Below, in pieces: positions 19,513 through 27,451 of a stretch of DNA of 64,000 bases. Position numbers and translations under genes: made by a program. The notes under the pieces are model-generated. The model had not been told where the DNA came from. It searched no databases and saw only the letters and a list, made by a program, of their open reading frames with translations. Source of the stretch: CAWJKP01 sp963843465 (GTDB taxonomy: Bacteria; Planctomycetota; Planctomycetia; Pirellulales; Thermoguttaceae); NCBI GenBank assembly GCA_963843465.1, contig CAWJKP010000001.1, forward strand, positions 310,001-374,000, in the 5' to 3' direction. Each line of letters starts with the position of its first letter. The first letter of the stretch is position 1.

Positions 19513-20816
19513 ATGAAGCGATCGACTCGGAGGGCTTTTCTCAGGTCCGCATTGGCCGCCGTTTCCGCGCCTTGCCTCATCCCGGCCACGGCGAGGGGGG
19601 CCGACGGCGCAACAGCGCCCTCGAACACGATCACCCTCGGGGTGCTCGGCGTGGGCGATCAGGGCACGCGAGACATGCGCGCTTTCCTCAATCACGAGGA
19701 CCTGCGCGTGACCGCGATCTGCGACGTGAACAAGCGGAATGTCTCGGCCGCGCACCGCATCATCGCGGACACGTGCGGAAAAGCGGACGTCAAGGTGTTC
19801 TCGGACTTCCGGGAGATGAATGCCGACCCCGCCATCAATGCGATCCTGATGGTCCTGCCCGTGCATTGGCACAGCATCCCGTCCGTGGACGCCATCCTTC
19901 ACGGCAAGCACCTCTACCATGAAAAACCGATGGCCTTGTCCTTCGAGGAAGCCCGGCGAGTCCGTGCGGCCGTGCGAAAGAAGGGCGTGGTGTTTCAGTT
20001 CGGCACCCAGCAGCGATCGGATTTGTATTTTCGCTGGGCCTGCGAGCTGGCTCGCAACGGGCGCCTGGGCAAGGTGAAGGAGATCGAGGTTTCCGTGCCG
20101 GGAGGCCGGCAAAGCGACGTTCTTCCCCAGCAGCCGGTGCCGGACTACCTGGACTGGGACCGCTGGGTCGGCCCGGCCTCGATGACGCCGTTTAACGAGC
20201 AGAAGCTCATTCGCGACTGGCACGAGAACATCGCCAACTTCTCGCTGGGTATGATTTCCTGCTGGGGTATCCATCATCTGGACATCGCCCAATGGGGCAA
20301 CGGGACCGACGCCACGGGTCCCGCCACGGTCGAGGCGGCGGCGGAGTTTCCCAAGGGAGGAACTTGCGACGCGATCCTGAAATGGAAGGTCCGCTTCTCT
20401 TATGCTGACGCGGCGCCCGTCACTTTCGTGGACAACGGCAAGGGCCTGGCCTTCGGCGTGAAGTTCATCGGCGATTCCGGCTGGGTCCATGTCAACCGCG
20501 GATCCATTCGTGCCAACGACGATAAGCTCCTCCGCGATCCGCAGAACAAATCGGGCCGGATGAGCATCAAGCTTCCCGTCAGCCGCGACCATTCCCGCAA
20601 CTTTCTCGACGCCGTCCGAAAGGGCGACCGCGCCATCTGCGATATTGAGACGGCCGTGCGCAGCGACACGCTCTGCCAGATCGCCCACATCGCCGTAAGA
20701 CTGGGCCGGAAACTCCACTGGGACCCGAAAGCCGAACAGTTCCCGCACGACCCCGAGGCGAACCGCCTGCTTGCGCCCGGCCCATGCGAGGGCCGTGGAT
20801 CTTGCCTGAAGTGTAG
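19513..20816 (+). CDS. Gfo/Idh/MocA family oxidoreductase, TAT-exported, frame broken at 3' end
   Basis: NAD(P)-dependent sugar oxidoreductase family. ATG 19513 is preceded by GGGGAG and begins with a TAT signal (KRSTRRAFLRSALAAVSA). The Rossmann fold is seen in ITLGVLGVGDQGTRDM, the family lysine in the YHEKPMAL motif, and the C-terminal signature in RDHSRNFLDAVRKGD. In the sequence as given the frame runs on through 20827-21279 into a cupin. However, after NRLLA a shift of one base restores the normal family ending RPMRGPWILPEV followed by TAG at 20814. I therefore place the end at 20816 and the indel near 20776. The substrate is unknown. Confidence 0.85.
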
Positions 20817-20826
20817 AGAATCCATC

Positions 20827-21279
20827 ATGACTGCAAAGACCCCCAAGCGGTTTATCCAATCCGCCAACGTCAAGCACCTCGATTTGCCCTGGTGCCGTCT
20901 GGAAGAACTGTCCACGGTGGAAACGGTCGGCGCAGAGCGGCTGTTCGTGGTCCGCGCCACGATGCCGGCCGGCGAGGGGCACAATTTTCATTGCCATCCC
21001 GGCCGCGAGGAAATCCTCTACGTTCTCGACGGGGAGGCCGAACAATGGGTCGGCGCGGAGAATCGCCTGCTCCGCCCAGGCGACGTGGCTTTCATTCCCG
21101 TCGGCATGCCCCACGCCACGTTCAACAACGGTCCGGGAACCCTGCGATTCCTGGCGATTCTCAGCCCCGTGCAAACGGACGGCCCCTTCACGATCGACGT
21201 TTTCGACGAGGAGCCTTGGAAGACGGTCCGGCCCGCCGTTGTCCATGCCGGCTACGCGCCTAGCAGGGGCTCCGGCTAA
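20827..21279 (+). CDS. Cupin domain protein
   Basis: A 150-residue single-domain cupin starting at ATG 20827, eleven bases after the restored Gfo/Idh stop. Motif 1 is NFHCHPGREEILYVLDGE with the His/His/Glu metal ligands, and motif 2 is GDVAFIPVGMPHATFNN with the second histidine. It is read in frame with the preceding oxidoreductase only because of a probable indel there. Small cupins like this bind a metal and often isomerise or oxidise sugars or phenolics; which one is unclear. Confidence 0.85.
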   Translation: MTAKTPKRFIQSANVKHLDLPWCRLEELSTVETVGAERLFVVRATMPAGEGHNFHCHPGREEILYVLDGEAEQWVGAENRLLRPGDVAFIPVGMPHATFNNGPGTLRFLAILSPVQTDGPFTIDVFDEEPWKTVRPAVVHAGYAPSRGSG

Positions 21280-21307
21280 GCCGCGTTCGAGAAACAAGAG
21301 GACTATC

Positions 21308-22204
21308 ATGCCCAATCCCTGGACCGGAAAAGGAAACCCCTATACGCGCGCCGAGGTCCTCGACCGGCTGCACGCCACGCTCCGCAAGGGAGAGCCGATC
21401 ATTGCTGCCGGCGCAGGCACGGGGATTAGCGCCAAATTCATTGAAAAGGGCGGAGCGGATCTGGTCATCGTTTACAATTCGGGCCGCTTCCGCATGGCCG
21501 GCCACGGCTCGACCGCGGGCCTGATGGCCTATGGCGACGCCAACCAAGTGGCCATGGAGATCGGCGAGTATGAGGTGCTCCCCGTCGTCGAGGAAATCCC
21601 TGTGATCTGCGGGGTGCACGCCACGGATCCCCGCCGCCGCATGTGGCACTGGCTGTTGAAAGTGAAGGACATGGGATTCTCCGGCGTAAACAACTTCCCT
21701 ACGCACTGCATCGTGGACGGGCGATTTCGCCAGATTCTCGAAGAAACCGGGATGAGCGTCCGGAAGGAATTCGAAATGGTCGCTCTGGCTCGCAAAATGG
21801 ACTTGTTCACGATCGTCTACGTGAGCCAACCGCAGGAAGCGCGGGCCATGGCCGAAGCCGGCGCCGACGCCGTCATCGCTCACGTGGGTACGACCGTCGG
21901 CGGTGCGATCGGGGTGAAGGAAGCGGTGGTCGACATGGAGGAGGCCGTGCGCCGCACTCAAGCGATCATCGACGCCGCCCGGACGGTCCGCCGCGACATC
22001 CTCTTCCTTTCCCACGGCGGTCCGATCTGCTCGCCGGAGGACGCGGCCTACGTCAACCAACACACCGACGCCGTCGGTTTCGTCGGCGCCTCGAGCCTGG
22101 AACGGATGGCCGTCGAAGACTCCCTCACCCAGTTGACCCGGCGGTTCAAGAGCATCCCCGCCCCTGCTGCCGCGAAGTTGATCGGAGGGCAGCCATGCCC
22201 GTGA
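21308..22204 (+). CDS. Phosphoenolpyruvate-hydrolase-like TIM-barrel protein (Tm-1 C-terminal half homologue)
   Basis: A 298-residue TIM-barrel protein of the PEP_hydrolase family. Key stretches are IIAAGAGTGISAKFIEKGGA, VIYNSGRFRMAGHGS (as VIVYNSGRFR), GVNNFPTHCIVDG and AHVGTTVGGAIG. ATG 21308 is chosen because the upstream extension is the shadow of the cupin. In plants this family forms the C-terminal half of Tm-1, the tomato mosaic virus resistance protein, whose N-terminal half is UPF0261. Here the UPF0261 gene follows directly with a 10-bp overlap. The biochemical role in bacteria is not known. Confidence 0.88.
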   Translation: MPNPWTGKGNPYTRAEVLDRLHATLRKGEPIIAAGAGTGISAKFIEKGGADLVIVYNSGRFRMAGHGSTAGLMAYGDANQVAMEIGEYEVLPVVEEIPVICGVHATDPRRRMWHWLLKVKDMGFSGVNNFPTHCIVDGRFRQILEETGMSVRKEFEMVALARKMDLFTIVYVSQPQEARAMAEAGADAVIAHVGTTVGGAIGVKEAVVDMEEAVRRTQAIIDAARTVRRDILFLSHGGPICSPEDAAYVNQHTDAVGFVGASSLERMAVEDSLTQLTRRFKSIPAPAAAKLIGGQPCP

Positions 22205-23400
22205 TCGCGGTCCTGGGCACCATGGACACCAAGGCGGACGAGTTGGGGTATGTCGCCGGCGAGATCCGGCGACTAGGCCACGAGCCGCTGTTGGTGGACG
22301 TGGGGACCGGCGGTCCCCCGGGAATCGTGCCGGATATCTCGCGCGAAGACGTGGCTGCCGCCTCGGGTATCGACCTGGCCGCCCTGGTTGCCCGGAAAGA
22401 CCGCGGCGAGTGCGTGACGGCCATGGCGGCGGCGGCGGCCGTTTTGCTCCCTCGCCTGGCGCGGGAAGCTCGCATCGACGGCATCCTGGCCCTCGGTGGC
22501 GGCGGAGGCACGGCCATCGGCACGGCGGCCATGCGGGCGCTGCCGATCGGCTTTCCCAAGCTGATGGTTTCGACGCTGGCAAGCGGCAATACGGCGCCCT
22601 ACGTCGGTGGCCGCGACATCGTCATGTTCCCCAGCATCGTGGACGTTTCCGGGCTCAACCGCATCTTGCGCCTTCTGCTCAGCCGCGCCGCGGGCGCCAT
22701 CTGCGGGATGGTCGTCGGGCGGCCCGCGCCGGAGTCCCAGGACCGGCCCGTGATCGTTGCCAGCATGTTCGGCAACACTACCGCCTGCGTCACCGTCGCC
22801 CGGGCCATCCTCGAGGAGGCGGGCTACGAGGTCCTCGTCTTCCACGCGACGGGCGCCGGCGGAAAGATCATGGAAGGGCTGATCGAATCCGGCATGGCGG
22901 CGGGGGTCCTCGACGTGACGACGACGGAATGGGCCGATGAGCTCGTCGGCGGCGTCCAGTCGGCGGGAAAAACCCGATTGGACGCGGCAAAGGAGGCCGG
23001 AGTCCCCGCCGTCATCGCTCCCGGTTGTCTCGATATGGTGAACTTCGGGGAGCCTGAGTCCGTTCCCGCGCGCTTCGCGGGCAGATGCTTCTACCGGCAC
23101 AATCCGCAGGTCACCTTGATGCGGACGACACCCGCCGAGTGCGCCGAGCTGGGCCGGATTCTCGCGGAGAAGATCAACGCCTATCGGGCGCCGACGACCG
23201 TATTGTTTCCGGCGAAGGGCCTCAGCGCCATCGGCGAGCCCGGTCAACCGTTCTGGGACCCGGGCGCCGACGCGGCCCTGCTGGCGGCCCTCCAGCGCGA
23301 TCTCCGCGGGGACGTGCCCCTGGTCGTGCTCGACGTATCGATCAACGATCCCTCCTTTGCGGAAGCCTGTGCCGAGGCCCTGCTGGCCAATATGCGCTAA
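22195..23400 (+). CDS. UPF0261 (Tm-1-like ATP-binding) protein
   Basis: A 401-residue UPF0261 protein, homologous to the ATP-binding N-terminal half of plant Tm-1. The start MPVIAVLGTMDTKADELGYV is characteristic; further conserved parts are ALGGGGGTAIGTAAM, MVSTLASGNTAPYVG, SMFGNTTACV and HATGAGGKIME. Its ATG (22195) lies inside the last codons of the preceding gene, indicating coupled translation and probably a complex. In plants the two parts are fused in the opposite order. The physiological substrate in bacteria is unknown. Confidence 0.92.
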   Translation: MPVIAVLGTMDTKADELGYVAGEIRRLGHEPLLVDVGTGGPPGIVPDISREDVAAASGIDLAALVARKDRGECVTAMAAAAAVLLPRLAREARIDGILALGGGGGTAIGTAAMRALPIGFPKLMVSTLASGNTAPYVGGRDIVMFPSIVDVSGLNRILRLLLSRAAGAICGMVVGRPAPESQDRPVIVASMFGNTTACVTVARAILEEAGYEVLVFHATGAGGKIMEGLIESGMAAGVLDVTTTEWADELVGGVQSAGKTRLDAAKEAGVPAVIAPGCLDMVNFGEPESVPARFAGRCFYRHNPQVTLMRTTPAECAELGRILAEKINAYRAPTTVLFPAKGLSAIGEPGQPFWDPGADAALLAALQRDLRGDVPLVVLDVSINDPSFAEACAEALLANMR

Positions 23401-23418
23401 CGATCGCTCATGGTCTCC

Positions 23419-26400
23419 TCACGGCCGGCGAAGCGTTTGGTATTCCAGTTGACGACTGAACGGCTTCCAATCGTCCTTGGAAAGACCCTGGGGCAACTCG
23501 AAGAAACACGGCGTGTCGTCCCAATATCCCACCGTGTTTCGTCCACCCTTCTGCTCAGCCTCGATCAATTTCAGGAGTTCCTCGGGCATGGGCAGCGTCT
23601 GACCGCTGTTGGCCGCTTGTTGTACTTCCTTTCGCGTGAATTTCAACGGGACAATCGTGCCAGGTGTCGCGACAATGGCGTAGTTGTCGCCAGGGTCTGG
23701 ATCATCGGCGGCGGCCAAGTGGAAAACGACTCGGGTCGTTTGCGGAGACGGCGGGCTCTCCTGTCGGCGGCTGGCTCGAGCGGCCAACAGATACTCGGCC
23801 ATTGCGCCCGGCTGGTCCTTGCCCGCCGCGCGGACAGCCAGCTCGTAGTAGCGACGGAGGAATGGCTGCATCTTCTCGCGTCCTTTGAAGACCTCCAGGA
23901 GACGGTCGAGATACTTGAGGTCGATCTGCGCGGCTTTCGCGCCGCTGGTTTGAAGTTCAGAGGCGAGCAGCAACTCGGCCGCAAAAAGCCGCATCTCCAG
24001 CGTTTCGCCGCGATTGGCGTCATAGTAGTTGGAAGTGTGAAACTGGCCAAGGAACTCTCGCAGCGCTTTTTGACCTTCGCTGGTTCGCTGTTGATCCTTG
24101 AGGGCCAGCACGGCTGAAGCGACTTGGCGGATGAGCGCGGCCCGCCGGCGGTCGCTGCCGATGACGTCCTCATCCTTCACCGGCGTCACTTCGGCGGCGA
24201 AGATCCTGGCGGCCTCCGGCAATTCGCCGCGGAGAGCGCCGAGAATACAGTACTTGCACGTCATCACGACGCGATTGCCCGGTTCGGGCGCCATGCGTCG
24301 GGCGCGATCGTAGAGCTTGCAGGCCTGATCGGAGTTCAAGCTCACTGCGCCGCCCGAGGCAGCCCCGCCATAAAGCTGGCAATCGGCCCAGCGTTCCGCC
24401 GAATTGGCCCATCGCTCGGTCAGGTCGCGAAGGTAGCGTTGTCGTCCCGGCTGGTCGGGCAAGTGGTTGGCTGCGTCGATCGCTTCCTCGATTTCGCCCT
24501 GGCTCCCCTCGCGGCCGAAGACTTTCTCGCCGACAAGGCCGCTGAAGCCGGTTTGAACGCCGTTCGTGTTGCCTTGATAGCGCGCGGCGATCGCCAGGCC
24601 GTGGCGAGTATGGAAGAATTCGACCATGGAGAAGAGATTATTCTTGCAATTCACGCCTAAGATGCCGTTGGCGACCAGGAATGCCTCCCGTGCCTTGGCG
24701 ACTTCCCACTGACTCATGAGGCTCCAACCGCGACTCGTATGGACCTGTGCCCGCAGTGGATGGTTGGCCAGCGGGATCCCCATCTCCCTGTCGATCTGTG
24801 CGAGGAGGTTTTCGGCATCGTCGAACGGCTGCGTTTCGTAATCTCCGGCGGTGAGGGCGTGATTGGAGGCTTCCGTACCCCAGGTGACGAGCGTCACGAG
24901 TTTGAACAGTGAAGGCACGTTGGCGCCCTGTGTCGCCTCGTAGAATCGCCTCCTTCCTTCGCCTGGTTTCGTATCATCTTTCCTGTAGTCGCCGAGGAGT
25001 CGCGAGTACAGCAAGGCGGAATCGGCCAAGCAGAGTCGCCACAAAAGGTGGTTGGGCGGATAACGATCCAGGGCTTCCTCGTAGCTCTTCTTGGCATCCT
25101 CGGCCAGTTGGCGGCTGCTGAGCCCGGTCGGCGTGAGGTTCCAACGGATGGAGGCCAGCTTGTGCTGCAAACAGGCGTGCGTGTGCCGGTCCAGGGCCGA
25201 CCAATTCGCGCTGTCCGGGTCCGCCTCGAATTGACGTATCGCTTTCTCCAGGCCGTCCGCCAGGGCCGCATCATCGACGTTCAGCTCGGAGATTTCCTTC
25301 AGGTCGTCCAGCAGGCGGTTTTGCGGCTCGGAGAGCGGCTCGCGGCAACGGGACACAACGTCCCACAGCCATTTCTGCACGGCAACCGTGTTCGCGCTCA
25401 TGTACATATCGGGCTTATCACCGAGAATCGCGCCCGGCCGTTCGGCCGACGTCAAGGCGTTCTCAACCGCTTGGCGGGCAAAAGGCGTGTACCACGGCAT
25501 CTCGTCGAACCACCACTGGCCATTCAGTCCCGGCAGCAGGGCGAGTCCGGCCGTAAGCTGCTTGAGATCGGCGATGGGAGGGGTGGACTCCTTGTTGCTG
25601 CCACCGCCGCCGCTTGGAGTCGCTCCGTCTTCCCTGTGTCCTCTCAGCCCCCACGCAGCCAGCGCAATAATTGCGACGATTACCGCCGAGGCCATGACCA
25701 GCGGGATCGTGCGGCGATACCAGGGCTTCACCATACGCCGCCGCGATCTGGCCTCCTTGCGCCCGCCGGTTGTGGAAGACTTTTTCTCGGTCCCAACCTC
25801 GGAACTATGGATCGCCGGCTGGGAAACAACGGAGGATTCGTCGCGAAGGCTAACTGCGGTGGCAAGGCCGGCCAGCTCGCCAGCGTCGGCAAACGGCTCG
25901 AACGCTTCGGCCACTTCGCGCGGGCTGGCGTACCGGTCTACGGGCTCCTTGGCCAACATGCGGTCGAAGACCTCTTCCAACTCCTCCGCGCACTCGGGGC
26001 AGGCGTCGATCAGCGAAGGGATCGGGGCCACGACGTGGGCCATCAGTTTCTTGCGATTGCTGCCGTACGATTCTCCGCCGTAAGGCGCCCTGCCGGCGAG
26101 CAGAAAAAAGAGCGTACAGCCGAGGCTGTAAATGTCGGCCCGGATGTCCGCGCCGCTCGAGTTCTCCCACTGCTCGGGCGCCATGTAATCGACCGTGCCC
26201 ATGGTGACGCCGGCCTGCGTCAAGTTAGCGGTTCGCTGGTTGGGCGAGAGCCGATCGGCACGGAACTTGGCCAACCCCAAATCGAGCAGTTTGACGACCC
26301 CGGAGCGGTTGAGCATCAGGTTGGCGGGTTTGATATCGCGGTGGACGAGCTTGTGCTCATGGGCGTGTTGGAGCCCCAGGGCGGCCTGGCGGAGCACCTC

Positions 26401-27042
26401 GCAAGCGGCTCCTACACTCAGTGGTCTGACGGTCTTCAAGTCCGGCTTCACGATCAGACGCTGCAGGTCGATGCCGTCCACGTATTCCATTGCCAGGAAA
26501 TAAACGCCGTTGGCCTCGCCGGCGTTGTAAGCGCGAACGATGTTCGGATGCTCCAAGGTGCCGATCGATTGCATCTCCCGCTTGAACCGGGCTACGGCCT
26601 GCGGCTCGTCGAGATAGCGTTCGGGGAGTATCTTCAGGGCCACGACCTGGTTCAAATGGACTTGCCGCGCTTTGTACACGACGCCCATGCCGCCGCGGCC
26701 AAGTTCTTCCTGGACTTCGTAGTCGCCCAGCCGGCGGCACTGCACCACGCGGTGGAAAATGGACCCTATCCGATCGCTCAGCTCGGGGAACCGCGAGCAG
26801 TACTCTTCCAGTCGCAGGAAGTCCCCCTTCGCTTGCCGCAGCTCCAGTTCCGTTTCCAGCAACTCGCATATCAGCCTTTCTCGCTGCGAAGGCTGTATGC
26901 GCGAGGCGAAACTTTCAATTTGCGGATGGCCCGACGGCCACTCCTTCCGCCAGGCCTTCTCGAACTCGTCACAGAGCCGATCGACCTCGCCGGAAACGGA
27001 CATCTGCGGCTGGGTCTGCGGTGGTTCTTCCGGCCGGCTCAT
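23419..27042 (-). CDS. Transmembrane Ser/Thr protein kinase with large C-terminal region
   Basis: A 1207-residue kinase. ATG 27042 is preferred over 27069 because AAGGAG lies about ten bases before it. An N-terminal planctomycete-type domain (about 15-105) precedes the kinase: GRGGMGVVYKA, AxK in VVALKILP, HRDIKPANLML, DLGLA and MAPEQ, ending near 380. A hydrophobic helix lies at about 445-468. The remaining 740 residues are mostly helical with TPR-like stretches (KKSYEEALDRYPPNHLLWRL, KAREAFLVANGILG) and no recognised catalytic motif. Its first codon overlaps the stop of an ECF sigma factor remnant (ATGA), the usual planctomycete sigma-kinase pairing. It probably phosphorylates a partner in response to an extracytoplasmic cue (inference). 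Confidence 0.9.
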   Translation of the reverse strand: MSRPEEPPQTQPQMSVSGEVDRLCDEFEKAWRKEWPSGHPQIESFASRIQPSQRERLICELLETELELRQAKGDFLRLEEYCSRFPELSDRIGSIFHRVVQCRRLGDYEVQEELGRGGMGVVYKARQVHLNQVVALKILPERYLDEPQAVARFKREMQSIGTLEHPNIVRAYNAGEANGVYFLAMEYVDGIDLQRLIVKPDLKTVRPLSVGAACEVLRQAALGLQHAHEHKLVHRDIKPANLMLNRSGVVKLLDLGLAKFRADRLSPNQRTANLTQAGVTMGTVDYMAPEQWENSSGADIRADIYSLGCTLFFLLAGRAPYGGESYGSNRKKLMAHVVAPIPSLIDACPECAEELEEVFDRMLAKEPVDRYASPREVAEAFEPFADAGELAGLATAVSLRDESSVVSQPAIHSSEVGTEKKSSTTGGRKEARSRRRMVKPWYRRTIPLVMASAVIVAIIALAAWGLRGHREDGATPSGGGGSNKESTPPIADLKQLTAGLALLPGLNGQWWFDEMPWYTPFARQAVENALTSAERPGAILGDKPDMYMSANTVAVQKWLWDVVSRCREPLSEPQNRLLDDLKEISELNVDDAALADGLEKAIRQFEADPDSANWSALDRHTHACLQHKLASIRWNLTPTGLSSRQLAEDAKKSYEEALDRYPPNHLLWRLCLADSALLYSRLLGDYRKDDTKPGEGRRRFYEATQGANVPSLFKLVTLVTWGTEASNHALTAGDYETQPFDDAENLLAQIDREMGIPLANHPLRAQVHTSRGWSLMSQWEVAKAREAFLVANGILGVNCKNNLFSMVEFFHTRHGLAIAARYQGNTNGVQTGFSGLVGEKVFGREGSQGEIEEAIDAANHLPDQPGRQRYLRDLTERWANSAERWADCQLYGGAASGGAVSLNSDQACKLYDRARRMAPEPGNRVVMTCKYCILGALRGELPEAARIFAAEVTPVKDEDVIGSDRRRAALIRQVASAVLALKDQQRTSEGQKALREFLGQFHTSNYYDANRGETLEMRLFAAELLLASELQTSGAKAAQIDLKYLDRLLEVFKGREKMQPFLRRYYELAVRAAGKDQPGAMAEYLLAARASRRQESPPSPQTTRVVFHLAAADDPDPGDNYAIVATPGTIVPLKFTRKEVQQAANSGQTLPMPEELLKLIEAEQKGGRNTVGYWDDTPCFFELPQGLSKDDWKPFSRQLEYQTLRRP

Positions 27043-27128
27043 GACAGGGTCTCCTTCTCCCGGGACCATTTTTCCCGGATGCGCTCGAACTTCCGCTCGA
27101 CGCTCCGCCGGACGCAGCGGACCAACAT
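27039..27128 (-). pseudogene. 3' remnant of an ECF sigma factor gene (next to kinase)
   Basis: About 29 codons read CVRRSVERKFERIREKWS and end in a TGA overlapping the kinase ATG. This matches the region 4 end (RRTVERKLERIREKW) of the intact ECF gene at 31118-31728. Upstream, only a degenerate trace remains before 27240. The sigma gene that normally precedes such kinases is therefore truncated here. Confidence 0.7.
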
Positions 27129-27384
27129 CGAGCCCCTGGAGCGGGCTGACACGCGAAATCGCAATCCCCCTTAGCCTACCTATCGGCAGTAGCTCTGTCG
27201 AGCCGTTCCCTCACCGCAGTTCCGTAAGGTGAATGACGCCAGACACTTACGGCTCGGATGCGTATTTTGACGTTACGGCTGCGAGATTTCCCTGTCGCAA
27301 TTCGGGCCGGCTTTACCATGAGCAGGTTACGCGTCGCGGAAGGGGGCAACAGTGCGACTGCTGCCCCAGTTTTGTTCGTCGCGG

Positions 27385-27450
27385 TTACGCCGGGCGCCCC
27401 TTCGCCCATTTGTTACGGATGCGTTCCAGTTTGCCTTTCAGGCAGATCAA
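27385..27450 (-). pseudogene. Second ECF sigma factor 3' remnant, cut at a duplication border
   Basis: Minus-strand codons read LKGKLERIRNKWAKGRPA then TAA, again the end of ECF region 4. The nucleotide match to 31118-31180 continues past the stop codon. The remnant stops where the 1.65-kb duplicated segment begins (27452), so insertion of that copy probably removed the rest. Confidence 0.6.
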
Positions 27451-27451
27451 A

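Noticed and set aside
19399..21315. 638-codon minus-strand open frame
   Set aside because: Antisense of the Gfo/Idh and cupin genes; His/Asp/Arg-rich product without any motif.
25048..27174. 708-codon plus-strand open frame
   Set aside because: Antisense of the kinase gene, whose catalytic motifs are unambiguous on the minus strand.
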